Assembly (NCBI RefSeq): GCF_017094465.1
Contig: NZ_CP064792.1
Coordinates: 116,726 to 180,725 of the forward strand
From: Halapricum desulfuricans
Lineage (GTDB): Archaea > Halobacteriota > Halobacteria > Halobacteriales > Haloarculaceae
Reading direction: 5' to 3'
DNA: 64,000 nucleotides
The notes below the pieces were generated by a model, which made no database searches, was not told where the DNA came from, and worked only from the letters and a program-made list of their open reading frames with translations. The translations under genes were made by a program, and so were the position numbers. This document shows positions 36,961 to 46,551 of this stretch, piece by piece; the first letter of the stretch is position 1; every line of letters begins with the position of its first letter.

Positions 36961-38281
36961 TCGTATATATAGGTTTCTGGATTTGGGTTGACGTCCGGGC
37001 TATCTGTCGGTCACCGATGCTCGTCACCGAGTCGATAGCCGGAACCTGCGCGGAGTGGGCGGTGCCGCTGGTCTCCGTGCTCACAGTCCGCTCCGCTGGT
37101 TCGTGTTCCGATCGGTCGTCCTCCTCGGAGTCGTCGGCCATGTACGGCTCGGGGGCGACAGGCTCTGGTTCCTCCTCCATATCTGGCTCGTCCCGTTCTT
37201 CGGCAAACAGCTCTTTCCGGGTCGCTTCGACCTGTCCGGAGGGGACATCGCTCCCCACGGTCCGCAAGCGATTTTCGAGCGTCGTCCCGGGCTCTGGCTC
37301 ACCCAGTGCGTAGTCGACGAGCGTGTTCACTGCCTCGTAATACTGGGGAATGTCGAGCCGTTCCGTGTATGCACCGGTCAGAGCGTCGACGAGCGCCCCG
37401 CGGTCCAGCGTCCGGTCGACCAGTACCCGGACGATGCGGTCTCCATCCCGCTCGAGGTGGTACGCCTGTGGCTCCGGCGGCCGGTTCTCGTCCCAGCTCC
37501 CGTCGGCCAGCGAGATCCGAAGGTCGAGGTTCTCGACGAAAGTCAGCTGCTCGTAGAACGTCCGGGTGGCGCTGCGGTCTTGGTCGACTAGGGAAGCCGA
37601 CTGCCGGTTTGTCCGGAGCCGGAGCAGAAGCGCAGCGAGCAACGTCTCGAGCCACGCCTGATCGACGTCGGCGTTACCCATCGAGAGGGGGAGCGGCGGG
37701 CAGTCCTCGTACGCCGGCTCCCTGCGGACAGCCGTTCGCAGGTCTCTCGCCCCACAGTAGCTGCCGAAGCTCGCTGCCTCTGGCTTGAACAGCGCCAAGA
37801 TGGGGACGCCGAGTTTCGCGTACCGGTCACGGCTGCTTCGGGACCGGACGTAGTACGCCTCGCTCGCGGGGACGAGCTCGTACCCCTGGCCGACCCGGCA
37901 GAGGAGGTCAACGTCCCCAAGCCCGGTTTCGTCTGGGCGCCACTCCGACGGGAGCGGCTCACCCTGTTCAAGCCCGGGGAGCAGTTCCGCGATGCGCGTG
38001 TACAGCAGCTCGACAGCGCTGGCGAACTGGGCGGGGTCTTCGGAGCTCTCGAGCAGCTCCCCGATACGGTTGATAGCGTGGTAGGCATCCCGTGGAGAGA
38101 ACGACTCCTGATCGAGGCGCCGGCCGATTCCCAGTGTCTCGGCGAGCGTCGAGACTGCCTCGGGTTCGTCCGTCTCCCTGGGCGGGAACCCCGCCGTGAC
38201 TGCCGTTCGCCCGGTTCTTGATACTGTAACCGAGCAGGGACAGTAGCTGTTCAAGATGCCCCATATTGTCCGGCCGCCCAT
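36950..38281 (-). CDS. Truncated sacsin-like / DUF3883-type C-terminal protein
   Basis: A 443-residue protein without a recognised catalytic domain. The body (VPILALFKPEAASFGSYCGA, YHLERDGDRIVRVLVDRTLD) resembles the C-terminal region of very large sacsin-like or Hsp90-like ATPase proteins. The N-terminus (MGGRTIWGILNSYCPC) is atypical. A second frame at 38230-38366 (LVDDFVSEKCLSSRADRVLT, GHLEQLLSLLGYS) seems to continue it upstream, which implies a frameshift and loss of the ATPase part. A disordered acidic C-terminus overlaps the wHTH start by 11 bp. The family call is tentative. Confidence 0.4.
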   Translation of the reverse strand: MGGRTIWGILNSYCPCSVTVSRTGRTAVTAGFPPRETDEPEAVSTLAETLGIGRRLDQESFSPRDAYHAINRIGELLESSEDPAQFASAVELLYTRIAELLPGLEQGEPLPSEWRPDETGLGDVDLLCRVGQGYELVPASEAYYVRSRSSRDRYAKLGVPILALFKPEAASFGSYCGARDLRTAVRREPAYEDCPPLPLSMGNADVDQAWLETLLAALLLRLRTNRQSASLVDQDRSATRTFYEQLTFVENLDLRISLADGSWDENRPPEPQAYHLERDGDRIVRVLVDRTLDRGALVDALTGAYTERLDIPQYYEAVNTLVDYALGEPEPGTTLENRLRTVGSDVPSGQVEATRKELFAEERDEPDMEEEPEPVAPEPYMADDSEEDDRSEHEPAERTVSTETSGTAHSAQVPAIDSVTSIGDRQIARTSTQIQKPIYTSGF

Positions 38282-38398
38282 CTGCAGAACTCAGCTCCTG
38301 TGTCAACACCCGGTCTGCTCGTGACGATAAGCACTTCTCGCTCACGAAATCATCGACCAACCACATCGGATATTCGATTCTACAGATGGGCGATCAGA

Positions 38399-39073
38399 TT
38401 ATGTCCTGCTCGGTGATGTGGACTTATTTTCCGAATCCGTGCTATCTCCCTTCTCATTAGTTTCTATCCGATTTCTCCAATAGTTATCGGCCTCTATGAG
38501 CTCATGGATTCGGGGAAATAACCCGGCTGGATACTCTTCCTCTAGCCCTGTTCGCCAGCGAGCTTCGGCAGCTCCAGATGCTTTTCGAGCATTAATACTA
38601 TGTCTCACCGTTAATAAGTCGTCTTTAACTGTCGCAAGTGCCATCAACTGGTCCGGCATACTACGTACTAATTTGGCCTCAGCATCGGCTATTTTATAAT
38701 ATGCTTCACGGATATTTTGGATGGCTGCATCGTGACTCCCCCGAGGGTGTACTGGGTAATACTCTGCGTCAGATACGACCTCTGACGGGATAGCTACTAC
38801 TACAGAGCCGTCTTCGCGTGAGTGATTCCGTTCTTTCAATACATAGTATTCTCCTGCTTCGAGTAGCTCCCCATTTTTTGGATGGTACTGCTTCCCCGGT
38901 TCTGGATGCGTTAGATTCGAACAAATTGCCGTTCTAATTTTGATGTGTCCACGCTCCTGGGCGTGCTTGTTATCTAGGAATCCATGATTTTGCACGAATA
39001 AGGAAGTATCATATCGAACTCCGATTTGGTCAACGAACAATTCGTCTATTTCGCCTCTTATTTTTCGCTGCAT
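38399..39073 (-). CDS. Hypothetical protein, 224 aa
   Basis: Not recognised. It starts MQRKIRGEIDELFVDQIGVR and ends with an acidic tail (KGDSTDSENKSTSPSRT). It includes YDTSLFVQNHGFLDNKHAQE, a helix (SHDAAIQNIREAYYKIADAE) and a second helical segment. The gene is AT-rich compared with its neighbours and sits beside AT-rich DNA, which suggests recent transfer. Confidence 0.5.
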   Translation of the reverse strand: MQRKIRGEIDELFVDQIGVRYDTSLFVQNHGFLDNKHAQERGHIKIRTAICSNLTHPEPGKQYHPKNGELLEAGEYYVLKERNHSREDGSVVVAIPSEVVSDAEYYPVHPRGSHDAAIQNIREAYYKIADAEAKLVRSMPDQLMALATVKDDLLTVRHSINARKASGAAEARWRTGLEEEYPAGLFPRIHELIEADNYWRNRIETNEKGDSTDSENKSTSPSRT

Positions 39074-39181
39074 ATTTACAACATTATACTAACATCACTT
39101 ATACTTTTTCACTATAATTAGAAGTATAACTTAAATCCTTTGATGGAGAGTACTCCCAGCCTTTCGCGTGTTCACTTCGCG

Positions 39182-39207
39182 CATTTCATCTCGCATACGG
39201 GGTGTGA
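39182..39207 (+). repeat. Isolated origin-type repeat
   Basis: CATTTCATCTCGCATACGGG followed by GTGTG matches the orc1-flanking repeats apart from CATA for CACA. It lies 12 kb from the main array, just beyond the 3' end of the DUF6788-like pseudogene. This mirrors the main locus, where an array lies about 700 bp beyond the 3' end of the DUF6788-like gene, on the far side of the HNH gene. Confidence 0.7.
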
Positions 39208-39236
39208 TGGCCCCGCTAATCGAGGATATTGTCTCC

Positions 39237-39559
39237 TCACTCGTCAGGATCGACTGGCCCTCTATACTTTGACTTGATCTTCTTGACTTTTCTCCATTGC
39301 CAGTAGTAGCGGTTATTATTGGTCTTCTTGATCGTGATTATAGCCTTCGACGGGACGTCGCCCGGTAGATCATCGGGGCGTTCTTCGATTTTATCTTCGT
39401 CCGAATCTCTTCGAGGCGCTCCTCGCGGGCTTTGTGCTCTGCTCACTCCTCGGGATATCGAGCAACGTGCTGGCGTTGTTCCTGATTATATCCGTTGAGC
39501 GTATCGACAATGTTTGTTGGAAGGTTCGCTGGTGATGTCGATGGCTGGTAAGACATCGG
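39237..39559 (-). pseudogene. DUF6788-like paralogue, frameshifted
   Basis: Reads MSYQPSTSPANLPTNIVDTL and QEQRQHVARYPEE in one frame, then RRDSDEDKIEERPDDLPGDV and NNNRYYWQWRKVKKIKSKYR in another, ending GPVDPDE. It parallels the intact gene at 28220-28543 along its whole length, including an upstream inverted repeat. A frameshift near 39430 inactivates it. Confidence 0.75.
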
Positions 39560-39572
39560 CTGTCGCCTCGTG

Positions 39573-39613
39573 TTAACCAACACAGCCGCAAATAACATAG
39601 ATCTGTTGGTTAA
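39573..39613. repeat. 41-bp inverted repeat, copy 6
   Basis: TTAACCAACA, 21-bp spacer, TGTTGGTTAA, 14 bp upstream of the DUF6788-like pseudogene. Confidence 0.85.
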
Positions 39614-39835
39614 TAGAAACCGGCTGATTGAGATCACCCAATGGCGACTCAAATCACCAAATTTCTATCGTTCTTACAGCGGAGATTGGTGATAGCAAGC
39701 ATTCTAGCGGCTTCCCTGTCTCGACAACGGGTTCAAAAACCAGTTCCGAGCCGGTTTCTGTGTCGATAAGCAATCATAGCCATACTGCCAGACTGAGATA
39801 ACCAGCTAATCCGCACACTGTCGCCAAGTAGATAG

Positions 39836-40096
39836 TTAGTTCTTCACGTTTCGATCATCACTCTCTGAACTATCAACTGGTTCAGGGGGAGAGTCTTCAC
39901 AAACGACCTCTCGCAACTCTTCAAGGAGGTCTTCCCGATAGTTTGAGAGAATTTCAACGTCCTTGTCAATATTCTCAATTTTAGTACGAATACGGCTAAT
40001 CACTCGATATCTGTAACTATCAGAGACATCGGCGTCCCCTTGCAATATCTCTCGTTCTCGATCAGTGAGTAGACCTCTGTACTGATCATCAGCCAT
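39836..40096 (-). CDS. Conserved haloarchaeal small protein, 86 aa
   Basis: Starts MADDQYRGLLTDREREILQG, then ADVSDSYRYRVISRIRTKIE and a helical acidic C-terminus. The first half resembles small haloarchaeal proteins with an YRGLLTxREREIL opening, of unknown role; the helical content suggests protein-protein or DNA contacts. Upstream (about 40110-40210) lie AT-rich palindromic tracts including ACTTACAGTAACTATTAAGT and CTGTATACAG, a possible regulatory region. Confidence 0.6.
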   Translation of the reverse strand: MADDQYRGLLTDREREILQGDADVSDSYRYRVISRIRTKIENIDKDVEILSNYREDLLEELREVVCEDSPPEPVDSSESDDRNVKN

Positions 40097-40311
40097 GCAA
40101 GCGAGTAAAGTGGCGTCCTACATAGTATCTCTTACTACCTGCACGCGGAGAAACTGTATAGAGTAACAATACTACTTACAGTAACTATTAAGTGCCTGTA
40201 TACAGTAATGTCATCTGTGGACCCCATCTCCAAGAAGCGTGACACAGCGTAGAAGCGCCCAGGTGGTCAGAACACCTGAGCTGGGGCTTCCACAAACGGT
40301 GCTAGAACCCC

Positions 40312-40578
40312 ATGAGGAAGATAGACTCCCCAAATCAAGAACCCATCGCTAGAGAAGCAACCCTCACGATGCGCATCGACTGGTACCTGGACCAGGCCTG
40401 CCGGACGAGCTGGCCGATGCTATCCGACTCTGCAGTCCAGACGGCATTACCCCGGCAGTCGAGCGCAGCCACCGACACGTCAAACGTGGCTATACGATCA
40501 ACACTCTCACAGCCACCCGTCCGAGGTCCAGCGTGCGACCCGGCCGAGCCAACAAACACGAATGGTGAGCCGCGATGA
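40312..40578 (+). CDS. Possible small protein before exonuclease copy 2
   Basis: An 88-residue frame (MRKIDSPNQEPIAREATLTM) that overlaps the exonuclease start by ATGA. The product is not recognised. The 4-bp overlap and the matching layout at 19775-20086 favour a real gene, but the residue composition (few acids, many Ser, Thr and Pro) is unusual for a haloarchaeal protein. Confidence 0.3.
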   Translation: MRKIDSPNQEPIAREATLTMRIDWYLDQACRTSWPMLSDSAVQTALPRQSSAATDTSNVAIRSTLSQPPVRGPACDPAEPTNTNGEPR

Positions 40579-41240
40579 CGCAGCTCACTCAGCGTGCATT
40601 TGATATCGAAACGACGGGCTTCAACGCGATGGATGCGGTGACAGTCGTCGGCTTTGAGCGTGAGTTGGGCTATCAGGTATTCGTCCAGACAGGCGACCGC
40701 CCACCAGGCGATGTCGCGACGGCCGTTCAACAGCGGACTGAAGAACATGTCCAGGTCGACACCCACCGCACGGAAGGCGAATTGTTGACAGCTGTTGCCA
40801 TATTCGTCTCCGAGCAGCTTTCGCCGGCGGATGTCCTGCTTGTGGCATACAATGGTGAGACTTGGCAGGGAGGGTTCGACTTGCCTTTCCTGCGGACGCG
40901 CCTGGCTGCCTACGATATCGCCTGGCCATTCGTAGATGTCCCCTATGCCGATCTGCTGCCCCTCGTGAAGACGCTGTTCAACACGACGGCTGACGGCGAG
41001 ACAGGCGCTGATCTCGTCACCGCCTATGATGTCCTCTGCGATGGTGACGCCGGCGCGTATGACCCCTTTGCCGAGAGCAGTGAGGCGGTGACCGCTTTCG
41101 AGGCCGGGCAGTATGCCGATGTCGCTATGCACAATGTGGCGGACATCCTACGGACGGAAGCGCTGAGTTCCCTCACCCAGCGGTACTGCAGCAAGTCCGA
41201 CTTCGACCTCAAGTCGCTCACGGCCACGATCGATGCATAG
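40575..41240 (+). CDS. DEDD-type 3'-5' exonuclease, RNase H fold (copy 2)
   Basis: A 221-residue paralogue of the exonuclease at 20083. Motifs are RAFDIETTGF, LLVAYNGETWQGGFDLPFLR and VAMHNVADILRTEAL, with the same spacing; both proteins end near RYCSKSDF. The acidic residues expected for DEDD chemistry are in place. No polymerase is adjacent, which suggests it is left from a second replication module or works elsewhere. The base composition is more GC-rich than its neighbour at 41453. Confidence 0.75.
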   Translation: MTQLTQRAFDIETTGFNAMDAVTVVGFERELGYQVFVQTGDRPPGDVATAVQQRTEEHVQVDTHRTEGELLTAVAIFVSEQLSPADVLLVAYNGETWQGGFDLPFLRTRLAAYDIAWPFVDVPYADLLPLVKTLFNTTADGETGADLVTAYDVLCDGDAGAYDPFAESSEAVTAFEAGQYADVAMHNVADILRTEALSSLTQRYCSKSDFDLKSLTATIDA

Positions 41241-41452
41241 GGCTCATACGCTCGTGTTCCCAGCTGTATCCAGTAGTCAGACGGCGAGCAAACAGCTGTC
41301 TGTACAGCAACGACTGAGCGCCTGCTCCGTCACTCGAGACCGGCGTAGAATGCGACTAGATCGCACAGCGAGAGTGTTGTCGCTACTGAGCAGCAAGACG
41401 AGCAGTAGGTCAGCAACCCGATCGCCAGCAACTCACGAAACATACGAATACA

Positions 41453-42580
41453 ATGTCACCACCAGAACACACAGTAGACGACACGCGACGAGCAACAGAT
41501 AGAGAGCCAGCGACACAGACAGCCAGCGACGGCACGAACCAGCCGTCGACCTACAGGACCACCGACACTGACTCAGTCAATGCAGCGACACGCAGGGAGG
41601 TGCTTAATGACTATGGCCACCGCTGCCAGATCTGTGGGCGTCGCGATCCTGAACACGGAGGTCTAGCGACGCTACAGGTGCACCATATCGACCGCGATCC
41701 AAACGGTATGGACGTACACGACCCGGCGAATCTCACTGTGTTTTGTCGGTCGTGTCATACGTGGGTCCATAACCGATCGACAATCGCGGAGTCGCCGGTC
41801 GAGTTATCGGCGGCCGATCGAAACAACCTTCTGCCGCAAGATATCGAGATCTTGGAATATCTCGAAGCACACGGCCCAGCACGGACGGGTGATATCGTTG
41901 AAGCAGTCTCGGTCGATCTGACTGTCACTGCCCTACGCGAGCGTCTCTGGATGCTTATGGGGCTGGATAACGTCGTCGAGTCACGCGGGCGACAGCTCAT
42001 CGACAAGGACGTCGAGACGAACGAATGGGGGTTGCCCGAACAAATCGCGAACTCCTCGCGCGGCCATATTCCAGATGAGACGCAGACTCTCCTCCAGCGA
42101 GTAGAAGACGAGCAAGTGCGCCAGGCACTCGAGCGAGGGTGTTCACGCGAGGATGTCGCCGCTGTCCTGGGTACGACGTCCCGGACCACCTTTACCAAAG
42201 AAAAACGCGCTCGCGCTCTCGATTTCCCGCTGGACGCGTTCAGTCGTGGTCGGCCCTCAGCGAGCAGTCCGACTGACAGTGACGAGTCGGTTAGAGATAG
42301 TGAGCGCCCAGCTGGAGATGTTGATAATTCACCAGCTGAGGACGTGACCAAGTCAGTGAAGACAGCATCCAGCTCAGGGAGCAGTGTTGAGGCCCAGGAC
42401 GTTATGGGACGCAGTACGGATGAGACTGCAGACGATACTGACCTTGGGGACGTCACAAACTGTTCGCAAGTAATCTCACTCCCGGTTCTGCTTTCAGAAC
42501 AGTCTAACCAAAGTCTTGCCGAGTTACAGGAGTCCCTTCCTGAGAATATTTGCGTCTCTGGAGTGTTCAGTGGGCCCTGA
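41453..42580 (+). CDS. HNH nuclease with wHTH and HTH segments
   Basis: A 375-residue protein. After an acidic, disordered N-terminus comes an HNH domain: CQICGRRDPEHGG, LQVHHIDRDPNGMD, NLTVFCRSCHTWVH (about residues 60-110). A winged-helix-like segment (LPQDIEILEYLEAHGPARTG) and another helix-turn-helix (GCSREDVAAVLGTTSRTTFT) follow. The C-terminal 120 residues are disordered and acidic. It may bind and cut specific DNA. A cluster of inverted repeats lies beyond its 3' end. Confidence 0.75.
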   Translation: MSPPEHTVDDTRRATDREPATQTASDGTNQPSTYRTTDTDSVNAATRREVLNDYGHRCQICGRRDPEHGGLATLQVHHIDRDPNGMDVHDPANLTVFCRSCHTWVHNRSTIAESPVELSAADRNNLLPQDIEILEYLEAHGPARTGDIVEAVSVDLTVTALRERLWMLMGLDNVVESRGRQLIDKDVETNEWGLPEQIANSSRGHIPDETQTLLQRVEDEQVRQALERGCSREDVAAVLGTTSRTTFTKEKRARALDFPLDAFSRGRPSASSPTDSDESVRDSERPAGDVDNSPAEDVTKSVKTASSSGSSVEAQDVMGRSTDETADDTDLGDVTNCSQVISLPVLLSEQSNQSLAELQESLPENICVSGVFSGP

Positions 42581-43102
42581 CGGATTTGGATGCTTAGGCT
42601 GACTGGAATATTATCTTAGATAGACTCAGATAGTGTTGGCACACTCTCGTATAAGGCATGTCCCTAATAGGGATAGCTTGCCTACAGACTCTATCTTGCG
42701 TGGTGGTTGAAGTGGTGTTCGTGGTGATAGTGGTTCTGCATGTATGTCCGGAGGGGGGTCTAGGTAAGAGGATTGTCGGAAAACCCTCGCACGTAACGAA
42801 TAGTAATTTTGCGCGTAACGTTTGCAAGTTACGAGTATTAATACTCGTTACGCTCAAGCGTAACTAATAATACGCTCTTATAGGATATTATATATAAGTG
42901 TGTATTAATTTACACTGTCCACCTGCACAAAGTGCAGCCACAAGTGGCGCAAGTCCTGACGGCCCATCTCGCGATGCTGGGGCTCTACAAGTCCGATTTG
43001 GATCTGAAAGAATACTCTTGAGAGGGCTCTGGTGAATCGCTGGACTGCATCGGTTTCGATCGTTAGAACGAGGAGTATGAAGCGGGAAATCGGCGATGGT
43101 CT
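42581..43102. promoter_or_regulatory. Regulatory-looking AT-rich region with CGTAAC repeats
   Basis: About 520 bp with no gene. From 42792 to 42864 it holds five copies of CGTAAC or its complement GTTACG (starts 42792, 42814, 42828, 42847, 42859), including the perfect palindrome ACGAGTATTAATACTCGT (42831-42848) and GTTACGCTCAAGCGTAAC (42847-42864). No gene starts here now; the region next contains an IS5-type end. Confidence 0.55.
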
Positions 43103-43198
43103 ATGTCGAAAATTTCCCGCTTCACAAGCAAAGTCGTTCAGTTAGCTAAAAATGCTGTTGGTGGCCGAGGCGCGTCCAGCGCTCGCAGAAAGCGCTAG
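43103..43198 (+). pseudogene. IS5-family transposase, 5' fragment
   Basis: Starts MSKISRFTSKVVQLAKNAVG then GRG, the opening of haloarchaeal IS5-family transposases, and then runs into unrelated codons and a stop within about 10 residues. The upstream terminal sequence GGCTCTGGTGAATCGCTGGA (from 43026) fits the element's inverted repeat. The rest of the element is absent. Confidence 0.6.
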
Positions 43199-43518
43199 AC
43201 GCGCCGGTAGACCGTCTTGTAGGAGACATCGATTTCGACGTCTAACTGTCTGAGGCTCGTGTTGAAACGGATGTAGGTGTAGACGGCGAGAAACAACTTT
43301 CTGAGCTCAACCGCAGAGTGTTCAAAGACGGTGCTAATCTGATCGTTGAATGTGCGGTCGCAATCCTTACAGAGATACCGTTGAAACACTCGATAGCTGC
43401 CGTACCGAATCACAGATTCGGCCCGGCAGCGTGGGCAATAGAGGCCATCGCGCCAGCGAACCTGTCGGAGCAGATTCGCGGCGCTCGCCTCTGAGTTCGG
43501 CACTTCGAATGGGAACAT
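43195..43518 (-). pseudogene. IS1595-type transposase, N-terminal fragment
   Basis: Reads LRQVRWRDGLYCPRCRAESV and YLCKDCDRTFNDQISTVFEH, with the zinc ribbon CPRC and CKDC typical of IS1595-family transposases, then VSYKTVYRRV and a stop. The catalytic domain is missing. It abuts the IS5 fragment, so two elements collapsed together. Confidence 0.65.
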
Positions 43519-43604
43519 ATCGGGTGACGCTGCCGCGTCACCCTTGCCCGCTACGCTTCTATAGCGCCAGCTCTACTTGACCAACAACCTGCTTCCCAAG
43601 AGCG

Positions 43605-43674
43605 TTGAATGAATCAACCTTGCTTATCGGCGTTCCTTGGAGTTGAGTCAATTTCGTTAAGTGTCTCTGTCGCC
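43605..43674. repeat. 70-bp direct repeat, copy of the integrase 3' end
   Basis: About 90% identical to 46998-47067, which encodes the last residues and stop of the tyrosine integrase. Here the copy lies alone, followed by inverted-repeat copy 7. It could be an attachment-site copy or an integrase-gene scar. Confidence 0.7.
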
Positions 43675-43679
43675 TCGTG

Positions 43680-43720
43680 TTAACTAACATAGCTGCAAAC
43701 GGCATAGATTTGTTGGTTAA
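43680..43720. repeat. 41-bp inverted repeat, copy 7
   Basis: TTAACTAACA, 21-bp spacer, TGTTGGTTAA; one mismatch in the left arm. Upstream and downstream bases are clearly related to those around copy 6, but the DUF6788-like gene is gone. Confidence 0.8.
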
Positions 43721-43789
43721 CGGTACACGGCTGAGCGAGATTGTCTGATGACGACCCAAAACATCAATTGACACGGACTATAATCCTTA

Positions 43790-44929
43790 ATGTGTATGTC
43801 ACACATTACCGATAGCGATCACGAGCAACTACGAGCGGAATTTGACCGTCACCTTGACGTCGGCCTGCACCACGGCGCGCAACTCGCGGTCTACGTTAAT
43901 GGCGAGCTGGTCGTCGATTTCGCGGGCGGTATGACAGGGCCCGATGGTAAAGAGACGACTCCCGAGACCCGCCATCTGATTTTTTCGTGCACGAAACCGT
44001 ACGCCGGCGTTGGATTACATCAACTGATCGAGGACGGTGAGGCCGATTACGACGACCCAGTCGTCGAGTACTGGCCCGAGTTCGCTGACCCCGGCACGCA
44101 GAAAGCTGACATCACGATTCGGCATGTCCTCAGCCACACGGCTGGCATCCCGTACGGTGAATTTGACGACAAAGCCGAGAAATGGAGCGACTGGGACGCG
44201 GTCGTCCAGGCCATGGAAGATATCGAACCAGTGTTTGAACCGGGCGAACAGCCAGCATACCACACGTTCAACTATGGCTGGCTTGTCGGCGAACTCATCC
44301 ATCGACTTAGCGGACAGCCTGTCGAGGAATACGTCGCCGAGAACGTGTTCGATCCGTTGGGGATGGAGCAGTCATCTATCGGGCTCGCGGCCAACGAAGA
44401 CGACGATGTCGCTACGCTCACTGGTTTCGAAGTATTCGATCGCTGTCGTGATCCGGGTGAAGGCCTTGGCATTCCGGCGTCTGAATCAGCGGCCGCGTTC
44501 AACGACGATGCAGTACGGCGCGCCGTAGTCCCGGCTGCGACCGGAATTGGGACCGCTCGCGATATGGCGCGATTCTACGCATCTATGGCCAACGGTGGCG
44601 CACTCGATGGGACTCGCCTCTTGGAGGAGACTACTGTTGCAGAGGCGACGCGGACGCACGCCGAAACTGACTCGGACGGCACGCTCTCGCGGCCAGCACG
44701 CTACGGCCTCGGATTCTGGACCGGAGGGCTGGCAAACGATATGTTTGGGTCGCTCAGCCGCGAACGTATGTTCGGTCACGCTGGTCTCGGCAGCATTTTC
44801 GGATGGGGCGATCCAGAGCTGAACGTCGGATTCGCCTATGTGACCAATGGCATCCGCGAGGAATCCTGGGAACACGCCGCCCGCGTCGCCGGTATGTCTG
44901 ATGCTGTGCGACTCGCGCTACTAGAGTAA
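43790..44929 (+). CDS. Serine hydrolase (beta-lactamase/CubicO family)
   Basis: A 379-residue protein of the penicillin-binding-protein-like esterase group. The SxxK motif is FSCTK (about residue 64), and YHTFNYGWLVG supplies the YxN motif; the third motif may be FGHAGLG. No signal peptide is evident, so it is probably cytoplasmic. Family members hydrolyse esters or beta-lactams, and the substrate cannot be predicted. Both ATG 43790 and 43796 are possible starts. A TATAAT-like stretch lies just upstream. It is flanked by IS remnants. Confidence 0.85.
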   Translation: MCMSHITDSDHEQLRAEFDRHLDVGLHHGAQLAVYVNGELVVDFAGGMTGPDGKETTPETRHLIFSCTKPYAGVGLHQLIEDGEADYDDPVVEYWPEFADPGTQKADITIRHVLSHTAGIPYGEFDDKAEKWSDWDAVVQAMEDIEPVFEPGEQPAYHTFNYGWLVGELIHRLSGQPVEEYVAENVFDPLGMEQSSIGLAANEDDDVATLTGFEVFDRCRDPGEGLGIPASESAAAFNDDAVRRAVVPAATGIGTARDMARFYASMANGGALDGTRLLEETTVAEATRTHAETDSDGTLSRPARYGLGFWTGGLANDMFGSLSRERMFGHAGLGSIFGWGDPELNVGFAYVTNGIREESWEHAARVAGMSDAVRLALLE

Positions 44930-44994
44930 AAAACACTCACTCTTCTCAAAAGAGAGGTCTCGATACTTGCGAGTGAGGCTGGGGTAGACTAATA

Positions 44995-46475
44995 TCCATC
45001 TTGATACAGCGAGGGAATCCCGCCCTTCCCGTGAGTGACGAGTGTTCCGACCAGTCAGAACCGAGGAGCGAACAGGGCGGGAGGGAATCGCGTAAGCTCT
45101 ACACGACAATCCACCAGCTACACGACTACTGACTCTCCAATGTTATACTACTATATGAACAATTTTTATACTTATTCAAAATCGTATGGTAACTGTGGAG
45201 CTTCGACGTACTGCCGTCGTGAAACTCGACGTAGACGACGACGCTCACCGCCTTCTCCAAGAGACGATAGACCGCTTCAAACAGGCCGCTCAGATGGTCG
45301 CAGACGACGGCTGGAACGGCGCAGAAGACGGCTACATCGTCACGTCGAAAACTGATCTACACGACAAGACATACGACGAAGTACGCGAAGCCACTGACGA
45401 ACTCAACGCTGACCTCGTCTGTGCCGCGCGGAATCGGGCCGCCGACGCACTCGATTCCTGTGCTGAAAAACGCAAAGACGGCGAGAATCCCTCGAAACCA
45501 CAGTTTACGTCGGATTCGGTCGTCTACAACCGCAACGCGGTTACCTACTACGACGAGTACGCCACGCTTGCCACTGTGGACGGACGTATCGAAGCCGAGT
45601 ACGTCCTGCCCGACGAGGACGTGCCACCGACAACCTACTTTGCTGACGAGTGGGAGAAACGCGAAGCGACGTTGCATCACCGTGACGGCGACTACTACCT
45701 CCACATCGCTGTTGTGAAAGAGACGAACATAGAGTCGGAAGATGCCGAGAACGGAACGGTTCTCGGCGTAGACTTGAACGTGGATGGACACCTTGCGGTC
45801 ACTTCGAGTGGTGCGTTCATTGGCAACGCCGACTATCTCAACCACAAGCGGCGTGAATACGAGAAGCAGCGTGGACAGATGCAACAGACTGGAACGCGGT
45901 CGGCACACCTTACGATGAAATCACTTGGTGGCAGATTCGCCAACTGGAGTGAGGACTACCTGCATCGTGTCTCGAAAGCACTGGTGCAGGAGGCTCTCGC
46001 TCACGACTGTACCCACATTGCGTTCGAGAAACTGAAACATATCCGCAAGCGTATCTCGAACGCGAGTAAATTCCAGCAGTGGGCGTTCCGTCGCATTCAA
46101 GAGTACACCGAGTACAAAGCCTCCGAATACGGGATTGCCGTCGAGAAAATCGCGCCACAGTATACCAGTCAACGGTGTAGTCACGTTGACTGTAGCTTTA
46201 CCCACGAAGACAATAGAGACGGAGACGAGTTCGAATGTCTGAAATGTGGGCACGAATACCACGCCGACTACAACGCTGCGAAGAACATCGCCCGGAAACT
46301 ACTCCAGAACTGGCACAAGTCTGGTTCTGGAGGGGCAACCGGTCACCTTGCCCTGAAGTCGGGGACGTTGAACGTGAACGGCATCTTCACGCCTACCACG
46401 GTCTAGCGGTCAGAACGGGAGTCCACCGACAAGCTCCGCCGTTTACCGCGGAGAAGGTGACGATGTTCCTGCCTA
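44995..46475 (+). mobile_element. IS1341-type element (element 5)
   Basis: The left end has GGGAATCCCGCCCTTCCCG and later GGGCGGGAGGGAATCGCG, a long-range foldback. The right end has AACGGGAGTCCACCGACAAG and the hairpin CTCCGCCGTTTACCGCGGAG. The tnpB inside is closely related to that of element 2. No tnpA. Confidence 0.65.
45186..46406 (+). CDS. tnpB: TnpB (IS1341-type), intact motifs
   Basis: A 406-residue TnpB with GVDLNVDGHLAVTSSG, HIAFEKLKHIRKRISNAS and [14 protein letters not shown]; the zinc ribbon is CSHVDC and CLKCG. It is closely related to the copy at 8538 through most of its length. Start at ATG 45186 after an AT-rich stretch (TTTATACTTATTCAAAATCG). Likely an active nuclease gene. 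The gene ends about 150 bp before a truncated HTH gene. Confidence 0.9.
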   Translation: MVTVELRRTAVVKLDVDDDAHRLLQETIDRFKQAAQMVADDGWNGAEDGYIVTSKTDLHDKTYDEVREATDELNADLVCAARNRAADALDSCAEKRKDGENPSKPQFTSDSVVYNRNAVTYYDEYATLATVDGRIEAEYVLPDEDVPPTTYFADEWEKREATLHHRDGDYYLHIAVVKETNIESEDAENGTVLGVDLNVDGHLAVTSSGAFIGNADYLNHKRREYEKQRGQMQQTGTRSAHLTMKSLGGRFANWSEDYLHRVSKALVQEALAHDCTHIAFEKLKHIRKRISNASKFQQWAFRRIQEYTEYKASEYGIAVEKIAPQYTSQRCSHVDCSFTHEDNRDGDEFECLKCGHEYHADYNAAKNIARKLLQNWHKSGSGGATGHLALKSGTLNVNGIFTPTTV

Positions 46476-46551
46476 CCCGTTACCGCAAACTGCACTAGAC
46501 TCTCTGCCTGCTCACGTCCGAGCAGAACTCGAACAGAACGGCGCCATCCAG

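Noticed and set aside
43559..43774. A 71-codon minus-strand frame over inverted-repeat copy 7
   Set aside because: It runs through a repeat and an integrase scar; no protein family recognised.
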